Notes under the pieces: model-generated
What the model was told of the DNA's origin: nothing
The model's database searches: none
Seen by the model: the letters and a program-made list of their open reading frames with translations, nothing else
Shown: positions 34,280-46,758 of the stretch, piece after piece
How the letters are laid out: the number at the start of each line of letters is the position of its first letter
Numbering within the stretch: position 1 is the first letter of the stretch
DNA from: Tenodera sinensis
Lineage: Eukaryota > Arthropoda > Insecta > Mantodea > Mantidae
Length of the DNA stretch: 64,000 nt
Assembly: GCA_030765045.1 (NCBI GenBank)
Contig: CM060963.1
Coordinates: 98,040,034-98,104,033 of the forward strand
Direction: 5' to 3'
Program-made: the position numbers and the translations under genes

Positions 34280-35270
34280 TACAAAAATATTAAACAAATA
34301 ACGCAATAACAGCTCACAGTTACACACACGGCTTCTTTCGAACTAATGTTAGTGCTGTTCCTTATACTATCTTCTGTGTCAGGCCTGACGCTGAATAGAT
34401 GAATACCTTTTGTTTGCCTTACTGGATAAAAGAAAGAGGTTACTGCTTTTTGATTTATTTTAAAAACTTTCTCCAACCTTCCTCAACATTTGTTCTCGCT
34501 GGTTCCCTGATGTAAACTCAATAACAAAAAAGTTTCACACTGCGTAACTTTTGCAGTGCACAGATATAAAATTTTCCGAAAACATTTAATTTAAAAAATT
34601 ATAACACTTAACTGGGTAAACAGAGAATTCAAAGTAGGCAGGTAGTAGCACTATAGTTTACTCTACCTAAGAAAAAAATATAGATGCATTCTAGCAGTTA
34701 GTTTGTTAGTGCGTGATGATAGAAACAGCAAATATCGTACTACTATTAAAAAAAACGTTTTCTGAAGAAATTTGGGCCTATAGAAATGTATAATGATTCT
34801 GAAAAGGACATAACCTGATAGAGAAAAAAAATTCTGCATAGGATAATGTGTTCAAACCTGAAATTTATAACAAATGAATATTTATACTATGCTATTAGAA
34901 ATCTGGCAACAGCGCAAGGGTAGAAAAGGACGCGGCTAATGGCAACTTGTATGCGCTAGATAGAGACAGAGATGTCCCATTTAACTCCATACTGTCTTCT
35001 AAGAGTGGAACGCTATATAGTTATCACGGTGAGAGTTAGTGAGATACTAATCACCACACTAATCACCACCTCTCCTATTAGACAAGTAGGCACGTCTCTG
35101 CTATTGCGCATCTATGCTTCAGGAGTGGGGGAGTGTCATGACAATCTGGACAAACTGTAATATATTGTATAGTAAAATGGGTAGCATAGAAACCCTCTAC
35201 ATGAAAAACTACGTATATGTAGCGAATTTTGGGTTGATCGGTGAAACGCTTTTCGACATTACATATAAAA
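34280..35270. other. Intron sequence, nothing recognised
   Basis: AT-rich sequence without coding similarity. GTATGCGCTAGATAGAGAC near 34950 is weakly mirrored near 35100 (TCTCTGCTATTGCGC). Confidence 0.35.
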
Positions 35271-35274
35271 GAAC

Positions 35275-35420
35275 ATCCATTTTGTATATATAGATGGTGT
35301 GAATTGTTTGTAGAAGAGTGAGCAGAGAAAGAGATGGGAATGTGTTACCTAAAAGTAATTAGAGAAAACAGCGTGAATGTAATTCGTAGCATCTTTTATT
35401 AATAACATACAGAAAATTGT
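35275..35420. repeat. Dispersed repeat unit, copy 3
   Basis: Shares AAATTGTATGAATT and the GTGTGAATTGTTTG/AGAGAAAACAGCGTGAATG run with the units at 30270 and 30650. Confidence 0.45.
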
Positions 35421-35563
35421 ATGAATTATTTGTAAACGATCCAATAAATTTTTTTGTGTAAAATACCTTTTTTCAGGAATGAGATCTCTCTAGATAAACT
35501 TAAGAAATAAAACCTATCTGAATACAAAATTTGATCCATTTCCGAGATACACGAAATATACGG

Positions 35564-35598
35564 GTGTCCCTCACGCCAAATACACAGACACAGACACA

Positions 35599-35671
<73 letters not shown>

Positions 35672-36514
35672 CCGACAACCCTTAACATGTGCGGGATGGC
35701 GAACTGATGGGTTTTCAAATAGGAACGCCTGTCCGGAAATGCACGGTTTGGAGGCTGGAGAGCATTGATGTTTGAGAACGAACAGTTGTGACAATTTATT
35801 AATATTCAGTTTAGTATCTTAATACGGAAGTTTTTGGCCATCTGTGTACTGGGATGAACGGCCTGACCCTAATAACATTTCTGCGCATGCGTTACATTCC
35901 TCCGTAGAGTCCTTGGTGCGCATCCTATTGAGTTCTGTAGCTTCCAATAAAGTAACATTTCTTAGCAGCAGTGCAGCACGCACCAGTACACACACAGCTA
36001 CTGAAATGACCGACTTGAGCTCCAGCACACTTTAATGTAAACGGGCGGGATCACCTCAAGTTGCATATTCAAATCGCTGGATTGGTTGAGGTGGACCAGT
36101 TTCATAGCCAGAAAGGTCGGCAAATGTTACACCTGCTGGCTATTTTCTGTTGAGCTGTATGAAGAATATGGTGTATGGCACTCCTATAACGTCAGCAAAG
36201 GGTCTTGTGGCCCAAGACCACAAAGCGATTGAAAATCTTCAAAGACAACCGCAAGTATTGCGTCACGTACGTGAAGCTCAGCACCACCGATATAGGCTCT
36301 GCAATAACGTAGGAGGCACGCAGTTTTAAGCCTTTTTGTAATGTAGACATCCCGATATTGTGTTTATTGACAAAATGTGAACGCACACCCATCTCACACT
36401 TCTATGCACTACAGCGCCCAAAGCGTGTATTTCCGGACAGGGGTTCCTAATTGAAAACTGATCAGTTTGTCGCCCTGCATAACATACTAAGTGCTGTTGG
36501 TGTTTTTGGGACAC
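35564..36514. mobile_element. Non-autonomous TIR element family T1, copy 1 (with CA expansion in its left end)
   Basis: Left end GTGTCCC...GACAACCCTTAACATG and right end inverse (GGTGTTTTTGGGACAC). The subterminal CCTGTCCGGAAATGCACG occurs near both ends in opposite orientation. A (CA)n tract at 35599-35670 sits within the left terminal repeat. There is no coding capacity. The interior matches copies at 36527-37398 and 56855-57672. Confidence 0.7.
35599..35670. repeat. (CA)n microsatellite
   Basis: About 35 CA units. Reading frames through it encode artificial Cys-Val repeats. Confidence 0.95.
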
Positions 36515-36526
36515 TTGTATATAAAA

Positions 36527-37398
36527 GGTGTTCTAAAAAACACCGATAATTCTTAGTATTTGTGCAGTATACCAAACTGGTCGGTTTTCAAGAAGGAATC
36601 CTTGTACGAAAATGCACGTTTTGGACGCTATAGTGCATCGAAGTTTGAAAACGAACATTTGTGAAAATTTGTTAAGATTAGTTTTGGTATCTTAATACGG
36701 AACGTATGCAACCGTTTAGCTATCTGTGTACCTACTGCGGATGAACGATCTGAGCCTAATAACATTCCTGCGATGCGCTACATTCCTCCATAGATTCCTT
36801 GGTATGCATCCTACTGCGTTACTTGTGTAGTTTCTAGTACAGTAACGTTTTAACACCACTGCGACATGTACCAGTACACAGCTGCGGAAATGGCCGACAT
36901 GAGCTCCAGCACACTTTGATGTAAATGTTGGGAATCACATAAACGTCTCATATCTAAATCGATGGATTGGTAGAGGTGGACCAGTTCCATAGCCAGCACG
37001 GTCGGCAGATGTTACACCTCTCGGCTATCTTCTGTGGAGTTGTGTGAAGAGTATGGTGCATGGCACTCTTATAACGTCAGCAAAGGGCCTTGTGGCCCAA
37101 GTCCACGAAGCGATTGAAAATCTACAAAGACAACCGCTCGTATTGGGTCACGTGCATGAGGCTCAGTACCTCCGATGTAGACTTTGAAATGACGTAAGAG
37201 GTACACAGTTCGAAGCTCATTTGTAATGTAGACAGTTCGACGTCCTACTCATGTTGGGTTTATTGACGAAATGTGAACGCACATCCATCCCACACTTCGA
37301 CACTCTCCAGCGTCCAAACTGTGCATTTCCGGACAGTGGTTCCTTCTCGAAAACCGATCAGTTTGCCATCCCGCGCAACATACTATTTTTGGAACACC
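36527..37398. mobile_element. Non-autonomous TIR element family T1, copy 2
   Basis: Begins GGTGTTCTAAAAAACACCG and ends with the inverse TTGGAACACC. Subterminal ACTGGTCGGTTTTCAAGAAG pairs with TTCTCGAAAACCGATCAGTT at the other end. It lies about a dozen bases from copy 1 in the same orientation. Confidence 0.72.
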
Positions 37399-37399
37399 C

Positions 37400-38440
37400 T
37401 ATACGTACACACTCACGCACAGACACACACATATACAAGATGTACCTGTTTAAAGATATTAGGTCACATATTGTTGAGAACATTCATAAACTTTTCATGT
37501 TTCCCCTAAATGAGTAAATGTACTGCATACATTTCAATGTGCTTTAGAACAACCTGCTTTTAAAATACCCGTAGCGTTGATATCCGTTGGTTGAGTACCA
37601 TAGTTCATGCTATAATCCTATAGTACAAGTCCATTACATAGCATATGGACATACACACAAGGATGCTGCGGATTTATTAAGTTTAGCACGAGGAGTCCGT
37701 TAAAAATGATTGTAGGTGTGTTATTTTGGACGGTTAATTAAATTACCGTCTCAAACTCAAGTAAAGCTTTGCTTAACTTCATTCAGCTACCTGTGCTTGT
37801 TTCTGAAGCGATGAAACATTTAAGACGCGACTGCCCTTGTGATTTCGATGACCAGAATGCGGAGAATGAAACATCAAATAAAAGTAAAAAACTACAAGAG
37901 GACGTAACTGAAGCTAAAAGTATGTTGATGGAGGATAAGAAACAGACCATGAACAATTTAAGGAAATTTATGAAAAGCGTGATTAACGAAAATGAGCAAA
38001 GGTTAAACGATAAGACTATGAAAGGGATAGAATTAACGGCATATTTTGAATATTTTACGTTTATAATGACTCTAAAGAATTCTGTTTGATTTTCGGACTT
38101 GTTACTGCTCTTGCAGAATTGCGCTCTTTTAAGTAGCTGCTCATTATAAATCAGAAAATTCGTCTTCTGGTGTTCTTTCCTTTATCCTGAGGGCCGAATC
38201 GCTATGGAGCACTAAGGACATTTGCTGGCTGAATGACGCGGTGCATTCTCATTTCCATTGCCAGCTTAGAAAGGTCATTCGGAACACGAATAGGCAGATG
38301 AGAAAAATAAAATGTAAAAATAATTAGGGTTCAAACTTGTGTAAAGATATCAATGGAAGGGGACGAGTAGCACTCGGAAACTGATTGATGATGTCATCAA
38401 CATACACCCTAAGGACCCCCCCCCCAAAAAAAAAAAAAAA
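37400..38440. other. Intron sequence with one short charged frame
   Basis: 37769-38089 (+) has a 106-codon frame that is Lys/Glu/Asn-rich (KKLQEDVTEAKSMLMEDKKQ), like a gag or coiled-coil fragment, but without a family match. A C-run followed by an A-run is at 38418-38445. Confidence 0.3.
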
Positions 38441-38444
38441 GAAA

Positions 38445-38640
38445 AGAAAAAGAGCAGACTCTGGAAGCGTATATTTGTCTAAGTTCATGTCGTTTTCGCG
38501 GTCGGTTTACAATGGTGTCACGGAATGTGTGTATTTAGGGTCGTTCTGTTGTCATTTCTCATAGTGAGTCTCAACTGTTCAATGTGAGCAGATGGCGCAG
38601 TGGTTGGACTTAGACAAATAGATATACGCTTCCAGAGTCT

Positions 38641-38698
<58 letters not shown>
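38445..38698. repeat. Inverted pair of a SINE-like unit with A- and T-tails
   Basis: AAAAAGAGCAGACTCTGGAAGCGTATAT at about 38447-38484 recurs inverted at about 38608-38650 and runs into a 54-base poly-T. The right unit begins GATGGCGCAGTGGTTGGACT (A-box-like). The arrangement is poly-A, arm, 120-base spacer, inverted arm, poly-T. Confidence 0.65.
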
Positions 38699-38699
<1 letters not shown>

Positions 38700-39940
38700 G
38701 GTCTTAGAGTGTATATGCTGTAAAAAAAGTTGCTATGTATTAGTTTACAATAGATATAAGTTATTGCATACAGTAGTACTGTTTTATCGATACTCATAAT
38801 TTTATTCTTTTATTCTTTAAGATTATCTTAGGCTATACCTACTTAGTACTTGCACATAATGTAATTAGATATCAGAGATTAAGGAAAATTTAAAAATATT
38901 AGTACCGTCGTTATTATTTTGGAACAATGTAGCTAAAATTTGAGGCCTATAACATCCCCCTCCCCCTCCCCCCGTCAAGCGTGATATCTCCCTGGAGAAA
39001 GCGGCTGTATTCATCGCTGATGAAAACTAACGATATCTTAATCGACATTGTGAGCATTATAGGTACCGATTCAAAAAGTTTTCAATGCCAGGGATTGCTG
39101 ATTTTGATGCTTTAAATCAGACTTGTCCAACGCGCGACCCGCAACATAGGTAATACAGTTATGCGGCCCATGGATAGTTCTATAAAAACGCAACCGACTC
39201 CTGTTTGAGTTGCATACTAGCAACCCTACTTGTGGACATTGTCGGTAAAAATTCAAAATCGTGATTTCCAAAGGCAGAACAGGTTGTTTTTCATAATTTA
39301 AACCATTGACATGTAAAGAAAAGAATTTGCAGAATTGGAAGGCTTCAGCTAGGCGAGTCTCCCGTCCCTTTGGCTACGCCACTACCTTTACCGCTCAATT
39401 ATCCCATTACCACTAAGGTAGCACCGTTTGGTCAACCTAACAGAAGTCTCTATGAATATTATCCATGTTAAACCATCCATCTTCCCTTTTCCAAACTCTT
39501 ATACCATATAGATTGTTGCTTCAACCACTGCACTACATATTATTTCCAACAAATGTTTTACTAATTTCTGTTGTTTTCTTAAAACATGACTTAAGTTATT
39601 ACCATTATTAAGTGCATCTGCATGAAGACTCATTATGACAGACATGCCAACAGATTTTCCCTGAGAGGATCTAGTGCAATTGTATTACCATAGCTGGATC
39701 AAGGGCCACTGCACTAAGTATCAATAACCTTGGTAAGAGACATATTACATGGCTAAAATAGTAGCTAAGTTACTATTTGTTTTGTACCACAGACGGCAAC
39801 CATGAATTACTTAAAGTAACATATAGGTATGCAGTGGAAACTGACAACTGAACCTTCTGCACCATACCTCTCCATCTTAAAAATGTAACATTTGCTAATT
39901 GGAGGGTCTCATAACATCAAGCTTGTGTATAAAATATGTA
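38700..39940. other. Intron sequence, nothing firm
   Basis: At 39117 CAGACTTGTCCAACGCGCGACC looks like a hAT-type end, but no matching right end or target duplication was found. The rest is unremarkable. Confidence 0.3.
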
Positions 39941-39945
39941 CATAC

Positions 39946-40156
39946 CATCATGAGAATGCCAATAATGTGTCCCCTCATTATTTGCCCAAAAGTCATAACG
40001 GAATGTATTCCCCTCGTGAATGGAGCATTGTGTTAAACCTGGTACTCCATCCATGTAAGGGGTACCCTTCTGGAACACTCCATGCCAATGTATAGACGAA
40101 GATCTGGCAGCCATTTTGTTTGTGTAGTCAACCACTATTCTGTCACCCAAACACAC
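39946..40156 (-). CDS. Multicopper oxidase, exon b (copper-binding motifs 1 and 2)
   Basis: This 211-nt exon has acceptor TTGTCAG|GTG and donor GATG|GTATGT, and it is open throughout. It starts in phase 0 with VCLGDRIVVDYTNKM and includes SSSIHWHGVFQKGTPYMDGV and GTHYWHSHD. These supply the two N-terminal His-X-His pairs (HWH and HSH) that bind the type 2/type 3 trinuclear copper cluster, so these ligands are intact. One base is left over and joins the exon at 23477 to complete the Gly codon of HDG. The exon lies between two very long introns. The upstream one (40157-57872) holds the giant palindrome and the downstream one (23478-39945) holds a hAT and a Jockey relic. This is the strongest evidence that the gene encodes a catalytic oxidase and not a ligand-less relative. 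Confidence 0.95.
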
Positions 40157-40308
40157 CTGACAATACAAGAAGCTGCTTTAGTTAACTTAGTTTAAACACA
40201 AAATATGTGAATAATTATCTTAGCCCCAAGGATGTAATAGACAGATGACATTAGCAAATATGCTTAAGAATTTTCCTTAAAAAAAAAGACCTAATATCAA
40301 ACGTACAT

Positions 40309-40554
40309 GAGCGTCGGCAGACTATTTTCCAGGGGGGGGGGGGCACATGTTGGAAATTTGCAATCATATATTATTAATTCATTATTTTATTGTCAAAATT
40401 TATATTTGTTGCATATAACCGTATTGATTTATGCTAAATAACAATTGTTCTTAATGAAAATAATAGTTTAATAGTCAGTAATTGATTGCACATTGAGTTC
40501 ACCAACTTCCAAGGGGGGGCCGCGGGCCCCCCTTGCCCCCCGTTCGCGACGCCC
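40309..40554. mobile_element. Small DNA element (MITE M1), copy 2
   Basis: Starts GAGCGTCGGCAG and ends GCGACGCCC, flanked by AT/AT (CAT on both sides if ends are trimmed by one base). Full-length relative of copies 1 and 3, with G- and C-homopolymer runs near the ends. Confidence 0.7.
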
Positions 40555-41049
40555 ATGCAAACGTATCTTAACACTTAATGTTTTCGTTTCCTTCTCATTT
40601 TAAGCAAAGCTTCTCTCGTTTCGCAGCAAAATATATTTTAGACCTCCTAGATCCAAAAATGAAAAAATAATACACAGCACCTAAGAAAAGGGATTTAATT
40701 GATAGGAGCAGTGGCGAATCGTGACTTGTAAATTTGGGAGAGCGGCATAATGTGACATTTTCAGAATCAGTACGCTTTGCATGGCAGTTAATTTGTATTT
40801 CACCTGAAAGTATGTCAAAAGAAAACGAACCATATAAAGCGAAAGATCGTTATGCATGGCCTTTCATCTGTTCATGAAGTGCACTATATTTCAATTCCTA
40901 GACATTATGTATAGTATTCAGAAATAAAATTTTCAGCAAATTACATTGTGCAAAAGAAGCTTAAAATATAGTAACAGTCATATTATATACATGGTATTAG
41001 CATTTATTAGTACGGATCCCATGAATAATTGAAACCATTCGATGCTCTC

Positions 41050-41245
41050 GTCGCCCTTAGTGGCGCAATTGGTTAAGCGCTAGCTTTCAGTTTGCGAGGT
41101 TGCAACTGCCATCCGGGAATGTTAGTTGTGATTAAACGCAACAGCGTAGATTTACTGGCTCATAAAAAAACTGTTGAAGGTCGAAATTCCGGCATATCGG
41201 CGTCGGCTACAAGTCTTAGATGTAGAACCCTGCCATCATTAAATA
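41050..41245 (+). mobile_element. tRNA-derived SINE with (ATT)n tail, family S4
   Basis: The head AGTGGCGCAATTGGTTAAGC (A-box) and GCGAGGTTGCAACTGCC (B-box-like) are followed by a body ending CATCATTAAATAATCTC. The sequence then runs into (ATT)n, consistent with a SINE whose 3' tail expanded. Confidence 0.65.
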
Positions 41246-42960
<1,715 letters not shown>

Positions 42961-43497
42961 TTATCGGGAATACGCAACACTATACCTTAAATGGTGCAAC
43001 TACAACTTATTTAGTTCAGAAACAAATTTCATTTACAATCACTTTAAATTACAAAATTCAATTCAAGAGGAAGGAATACGGTATGCGAGTGGCAGCACTG
43101 TAAGCAGTAATCTCGTGACATTGATTCTCCTTGACATTGATTTGTTTCATTTCGATCAGACAGCATCTGTGTACAGCTCAGAGAAAAATTATCACAGGCG
43201 TTTTCCCTCTCCACCTGGACGCGGCTTGGATTATGTTTCGTTTTCACCCCCCTCGCCAATAGTCGAAGTTATCCACGCACCTCTCCACACCGCTTGCAGT
43301 ATCTGCAAGATGGGAAGATTCCTGGACGGGCTAGGTGCAGTCCGAAATTGCATCCGTAATGAAAACATCGGTGTGTATTAACGGTGTGAAAAGATTTTAA
43401 ACGAAACAAAATGGGTAAATAGAAACAAGAAGTGTAGGAATGTACTTTGGCATGGCGTCTAATGTCAAAGATTTTTGAACTAGCCATTTTGATGCAT

Positions 43498-43564
43498 GAG
43501 CGTCGGCAGCCTTTTTCTAGGGGGAGGGCCGCATGTTGGAAGTTTGCAGTCAAACAATATTACA
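43498..43564. mobile_element. MITE M1 copy 3, left part (split by the giant palindrome)
   Basis: Begins GAGCGTCGGCAGCC and runs to the TTACA target copy. The continuation (TACATAATTCATTATTTTG...) lies at 55805-55974, beyond the palindrome. It matches copies 1 and 2 in order. Confidence 0.8.
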
Positions 43565-43735
43565 GTAGGGTATATAAGGGAAAGCTGGCACACTTTTTTA
43601 TGGGCAAGATGGCCGCCGTGCGTAATCTAAGGATTACTAGAGTAGGGTATATAAGGGAAGGTATATAAGGGAAAGCTGGCACACTTTTTTATGGGCAAGA
43701 TGGCCGCCGTGCGTAATCTAAGGATTACTAGGTAA
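43565..43735. repeat. Duplicated terminus at the left end of the palindrome
   Basis: The terminal unit (GTAGGGTATATAAGGGAAAG to AAGGATTACTAG, about 77 bp) occurs at 43565-43641, then a 19-bp partial start, then again from 43661. The right end has a single copy. Confidence 0.9.
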
Positions 43736-43947
43736 GGCGGCAGGGGAAGCAGGACGTTGTAGGTGTTTAAAGGAATCTCTAGGGATGACTCTTAAGGCCT
43801 ATAGCAGTGTATGTATGCTTATGAGCGTTCATGGTGCCTGAGTATGTCGTTCACTATATCGGTGTATGCCGCCTAACACAAGAGCTTTCTGAGTTGATTA
43901 AATATATTACCCCAATATAATGTTACCTCGCCCCACATAGCCACGCT

Positions 43948-44205
43948 AACCTAACCTAACCTAACCTAACCTAACCTAACCTAACCTATCCTAATCTAAC
44001 CTAACCTAAGCCTCATACTTCTACTCTTCTAACCTATCTTAACCTAACCTAAGCTCCATACTTCTACATGGCTAACCTAACCTAACCCAGCTCCCACTAT
44101 TTACTCCCGTCTTTGATAATTTAACCTAAGCCCCATACTTCTACTCGTCTAACCTATCCTAGCCTAACCTAACCTATCCTAATCTAACATGGCCTAGCCT
44201 AACCT
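43948..44205. repeat. CCTAA (insect telomere-type) repeats, left arm outer block
   Basis: About eight consecutive CTAAC units near 43950-43990, then interspersed CCTAACC/CCTATCC variants and the phrase CATACTTCTACTCGTCTAAC repeated several times. Smaller CCTAA blocks recur at 45110-45220, 45305-45350 and 48640-48785. Confidence 0.9.
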
Positions 44206-44384
44206 AAGATAGATCCTCTTATTATTATTTATTCTATTCTACTAACATGATACGTTTCTAGACATTCATTCTATCCTCTTATCATCTATCCTATTCCCTC
44301 CTCTGCTTATCTATTCTATCCTGTCATACGCTACCCTGATCTCCCTCTAGGAATTTCATAAACATTTTGATACTATTTTGAGTC

Positions 44385-44830
44385 CTCTGATAGATCTTTT
44401 TAAGCACTTTTAGCATATTCTTGATGCTTTTACAACATATTTAAGAATTTTTCAGACAATTTTCAGAGTTATTCAATCATTTTCATACATTTTTAGGACA
44501 TTTCACCCCATTTTGCTGCAATTTTGCACCCTCTGTTAGATCTTTTAGACGCTTTTAGTATATTCAGGGCGCTTTTACAACATATTTAACATCTTTTCAG
44601 ACAATTTTCAGAGTTATTCAGTCATTTTCATACATTTTTAAGACGTTTCACCCCATTTTGTTGCAATTTTTCACCCTCTGCTAGATCTTTTAGACGCTTT
44701 TGGTATATTCAGGACGCTTTTACAACATATTTAACAACTTTTCAAACAATTTCGAGGATTATTTAGAAGTCATATTATATATTTTCAGCGTGTATTGAGA
44801 CCCGTTTAGACTCGTTGATAGATATTTCAG
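44385..44830. repeat. Tandem T-rich module, period about 146 bp
   Basis: TAGATC anchors at 44391, 44537 and 44682. Each unit contains GCTTTTACAACATATTTAA, TTCAGACAATTTTCAGAG and CATTTCACCCCATTTTG-type phrases, and the third unit is partial. Mirrored in the right arm at about 54670-55085. Confidence 0.8.
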
Positions 44831-46078
44831 CCTGTTTCCAGATATTCTGAAGACTTTTACGTCCAGTTTAAACATTTTTCAGAGTATTTTAGACGAATTT
44901 GACATTATTTAAGGCAATCCGACAGTTATTCTGGACGACCCTGTCCATTATTGTTTGCTTTAAGCACTTTGAAGGGTAATGGAAGATAATTTTCACGATA
45001 TTAGGAATACTGAACCGTCTATTTCAAGGCTGTTAGACGTATCTCTACCAGTTAAATATCGTTTCAGCCATTTTAGAGACATTTTAAGCACTATAGGGAT
45101 ATTTTAGACCTAACCTAATCTAATCTGACCTAAGCCCCATACTTCTACTCGTCTAACCTATCCTAACCTAATCTAACCTAGCCTAAGCCCCATACTTCTA
45201 CTCGTCTAACCTAACCTAACACCTCATCTAATGATTTATTCTTCATCCCTATTGCTCATCTAATCCCTACTCTTTTTACTATATGGTCTTTCATAATTTC
45301 ACATAACCTAAGCCTCATACCTAACCTAACCTAACCTAATCTACCCTAGCCTATCTCATCCCATTTTACACGAGCATTATATTCTTCTATAACCTATTCT
45401 GACCGTCGCAACATGCCGTTTCAAGCTTAGATATTTCACTTTCTTTTGGAGACGTTCCTCCAACAACTTTAGCTACCTTGAAGATATTACACCCCCCCGA
45501 CATGCGAACCCTAACGATTTCTGAACATTTCATGGTATGTTAGTGCTATTTTAGGAGTTGGTAAGTATTTTAGCCATTTTTGCGGTATTCTAGAGATTTT
45601 CAGGATTTTTTTTTTTTTTTTTTGCAGCTTCGTTGGTATTTTCTATGTTTTCACGTCGTTAGTATGGTTTAATGTTTTTAAGGGGTATATGGAGCCCTTT
45701 TTAGCGATTTGTTATGCTTTCATGACCACTTTCCATCCTTTTGTAAATGTATGATGTTCTCGTCTAGAGAATTGCTTACAGTCTTTCTAAGACTAACCTA
45801 ACTTAACCACAAACCTCTTTGCAGACATTTCTTCAACGTTATTTAACATTATACAGGCTTCTTTTTCTGCTTCCTCCGGCTCTTTTCCTAAACTAACATT
45901 AGAAGACGTTGTAACCTTGTTATTCAAATAGCTATTGTATCCGTCTTTGTACACTGTTCCAGTATGCTATACATGCCAACTTCATTTAACAATTCTCTTG
46001 CATAATTCTGTAGGTTCTAATGGTAACACGTCAAACGTTGCACACATTCCTTCTAAGACTATCCTAACCGAACCTATC

Positions 46079-46758
46079 CCACCACCACCACCACCACCAC
46101 CACCACCACCACCACCAACACCATCACCACCACCAACACCTCCACCATCACCAGCGCCACCATCGTTACCATCACCACCACCGTTATCGCCACCACCATC
46201 GTTACCATAGCCACCATCCTTGCCATCATCACCGCCATAACCATCACCAGTACCATCATCCTCACTGTCACCTTCACGTTACCATCACCATCGTTACATT
46301 ATCCACCATAACCTTCACCAGTACCTCCATCCTCACTTTCACCACCATCGTTACCATCACCACCACCGTTATCGCCACCACCATCGTTACCATAGCCACC
46401 ATCCTTGCCATCATCATCACCACACCAACCAACACCATCTATTCTGCAACACCTCCAACACCAACAACAACAGCAACACCCTCACCACTGCCACTATAAC
46501 GGCCACCACTACCACTACCACCAACGACCACCACCACTACCACCACCAATACCACTCCGCCATCATCACCAGCACCACCATCATCACCAGCGCCCCCCCC
46601 CACAACGGACACCAACACCTCTACCACCACCACCACCACCATAATCACCAGTACCATCATCATCAGCACCACCATAACGGACACCATCACCACCACCAGC
46701 ACCACCACCATCATCACCAGCACCATCATAGCGGACACCAACACCACACCACCACAAT
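46079..46758. repeat. (CCA/CAC)n-rich tract, left arm
   Basis: Imperfect CAC/CCA/ATC trinucleotides for almost 700 bases. They create Pro- and His-rich frames without coding evidence. Mirrored at 52695-53395 as GGT/GTG. A second tract is at 47480-47810, mirrored at 51645-51970. Confidence 0.95.

Noticed and set aside
35426..35794. Cys/Val-repeat protein
   Set aside because: Translation of a (CA)n microsatellite.
37769..38089. Small host gene encoding a 106-residue charged protein
   Set aside because: No motif, splice signals or neighbours support it. The Lys/Glu-rich composition is equally expected of a retroelement fragment.
39117..39260. hAT-type terminus (CAGACTTGTCCAAC)
   Set aside because: No matching inverted end or 8-bp duplication was found within several kilobases.
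43948..44205. CCTAA blocks as a true chromosome end
   Set aside because: They lie in the middle of the window inside an intron, are short and interrupted, and occur in both orientations.
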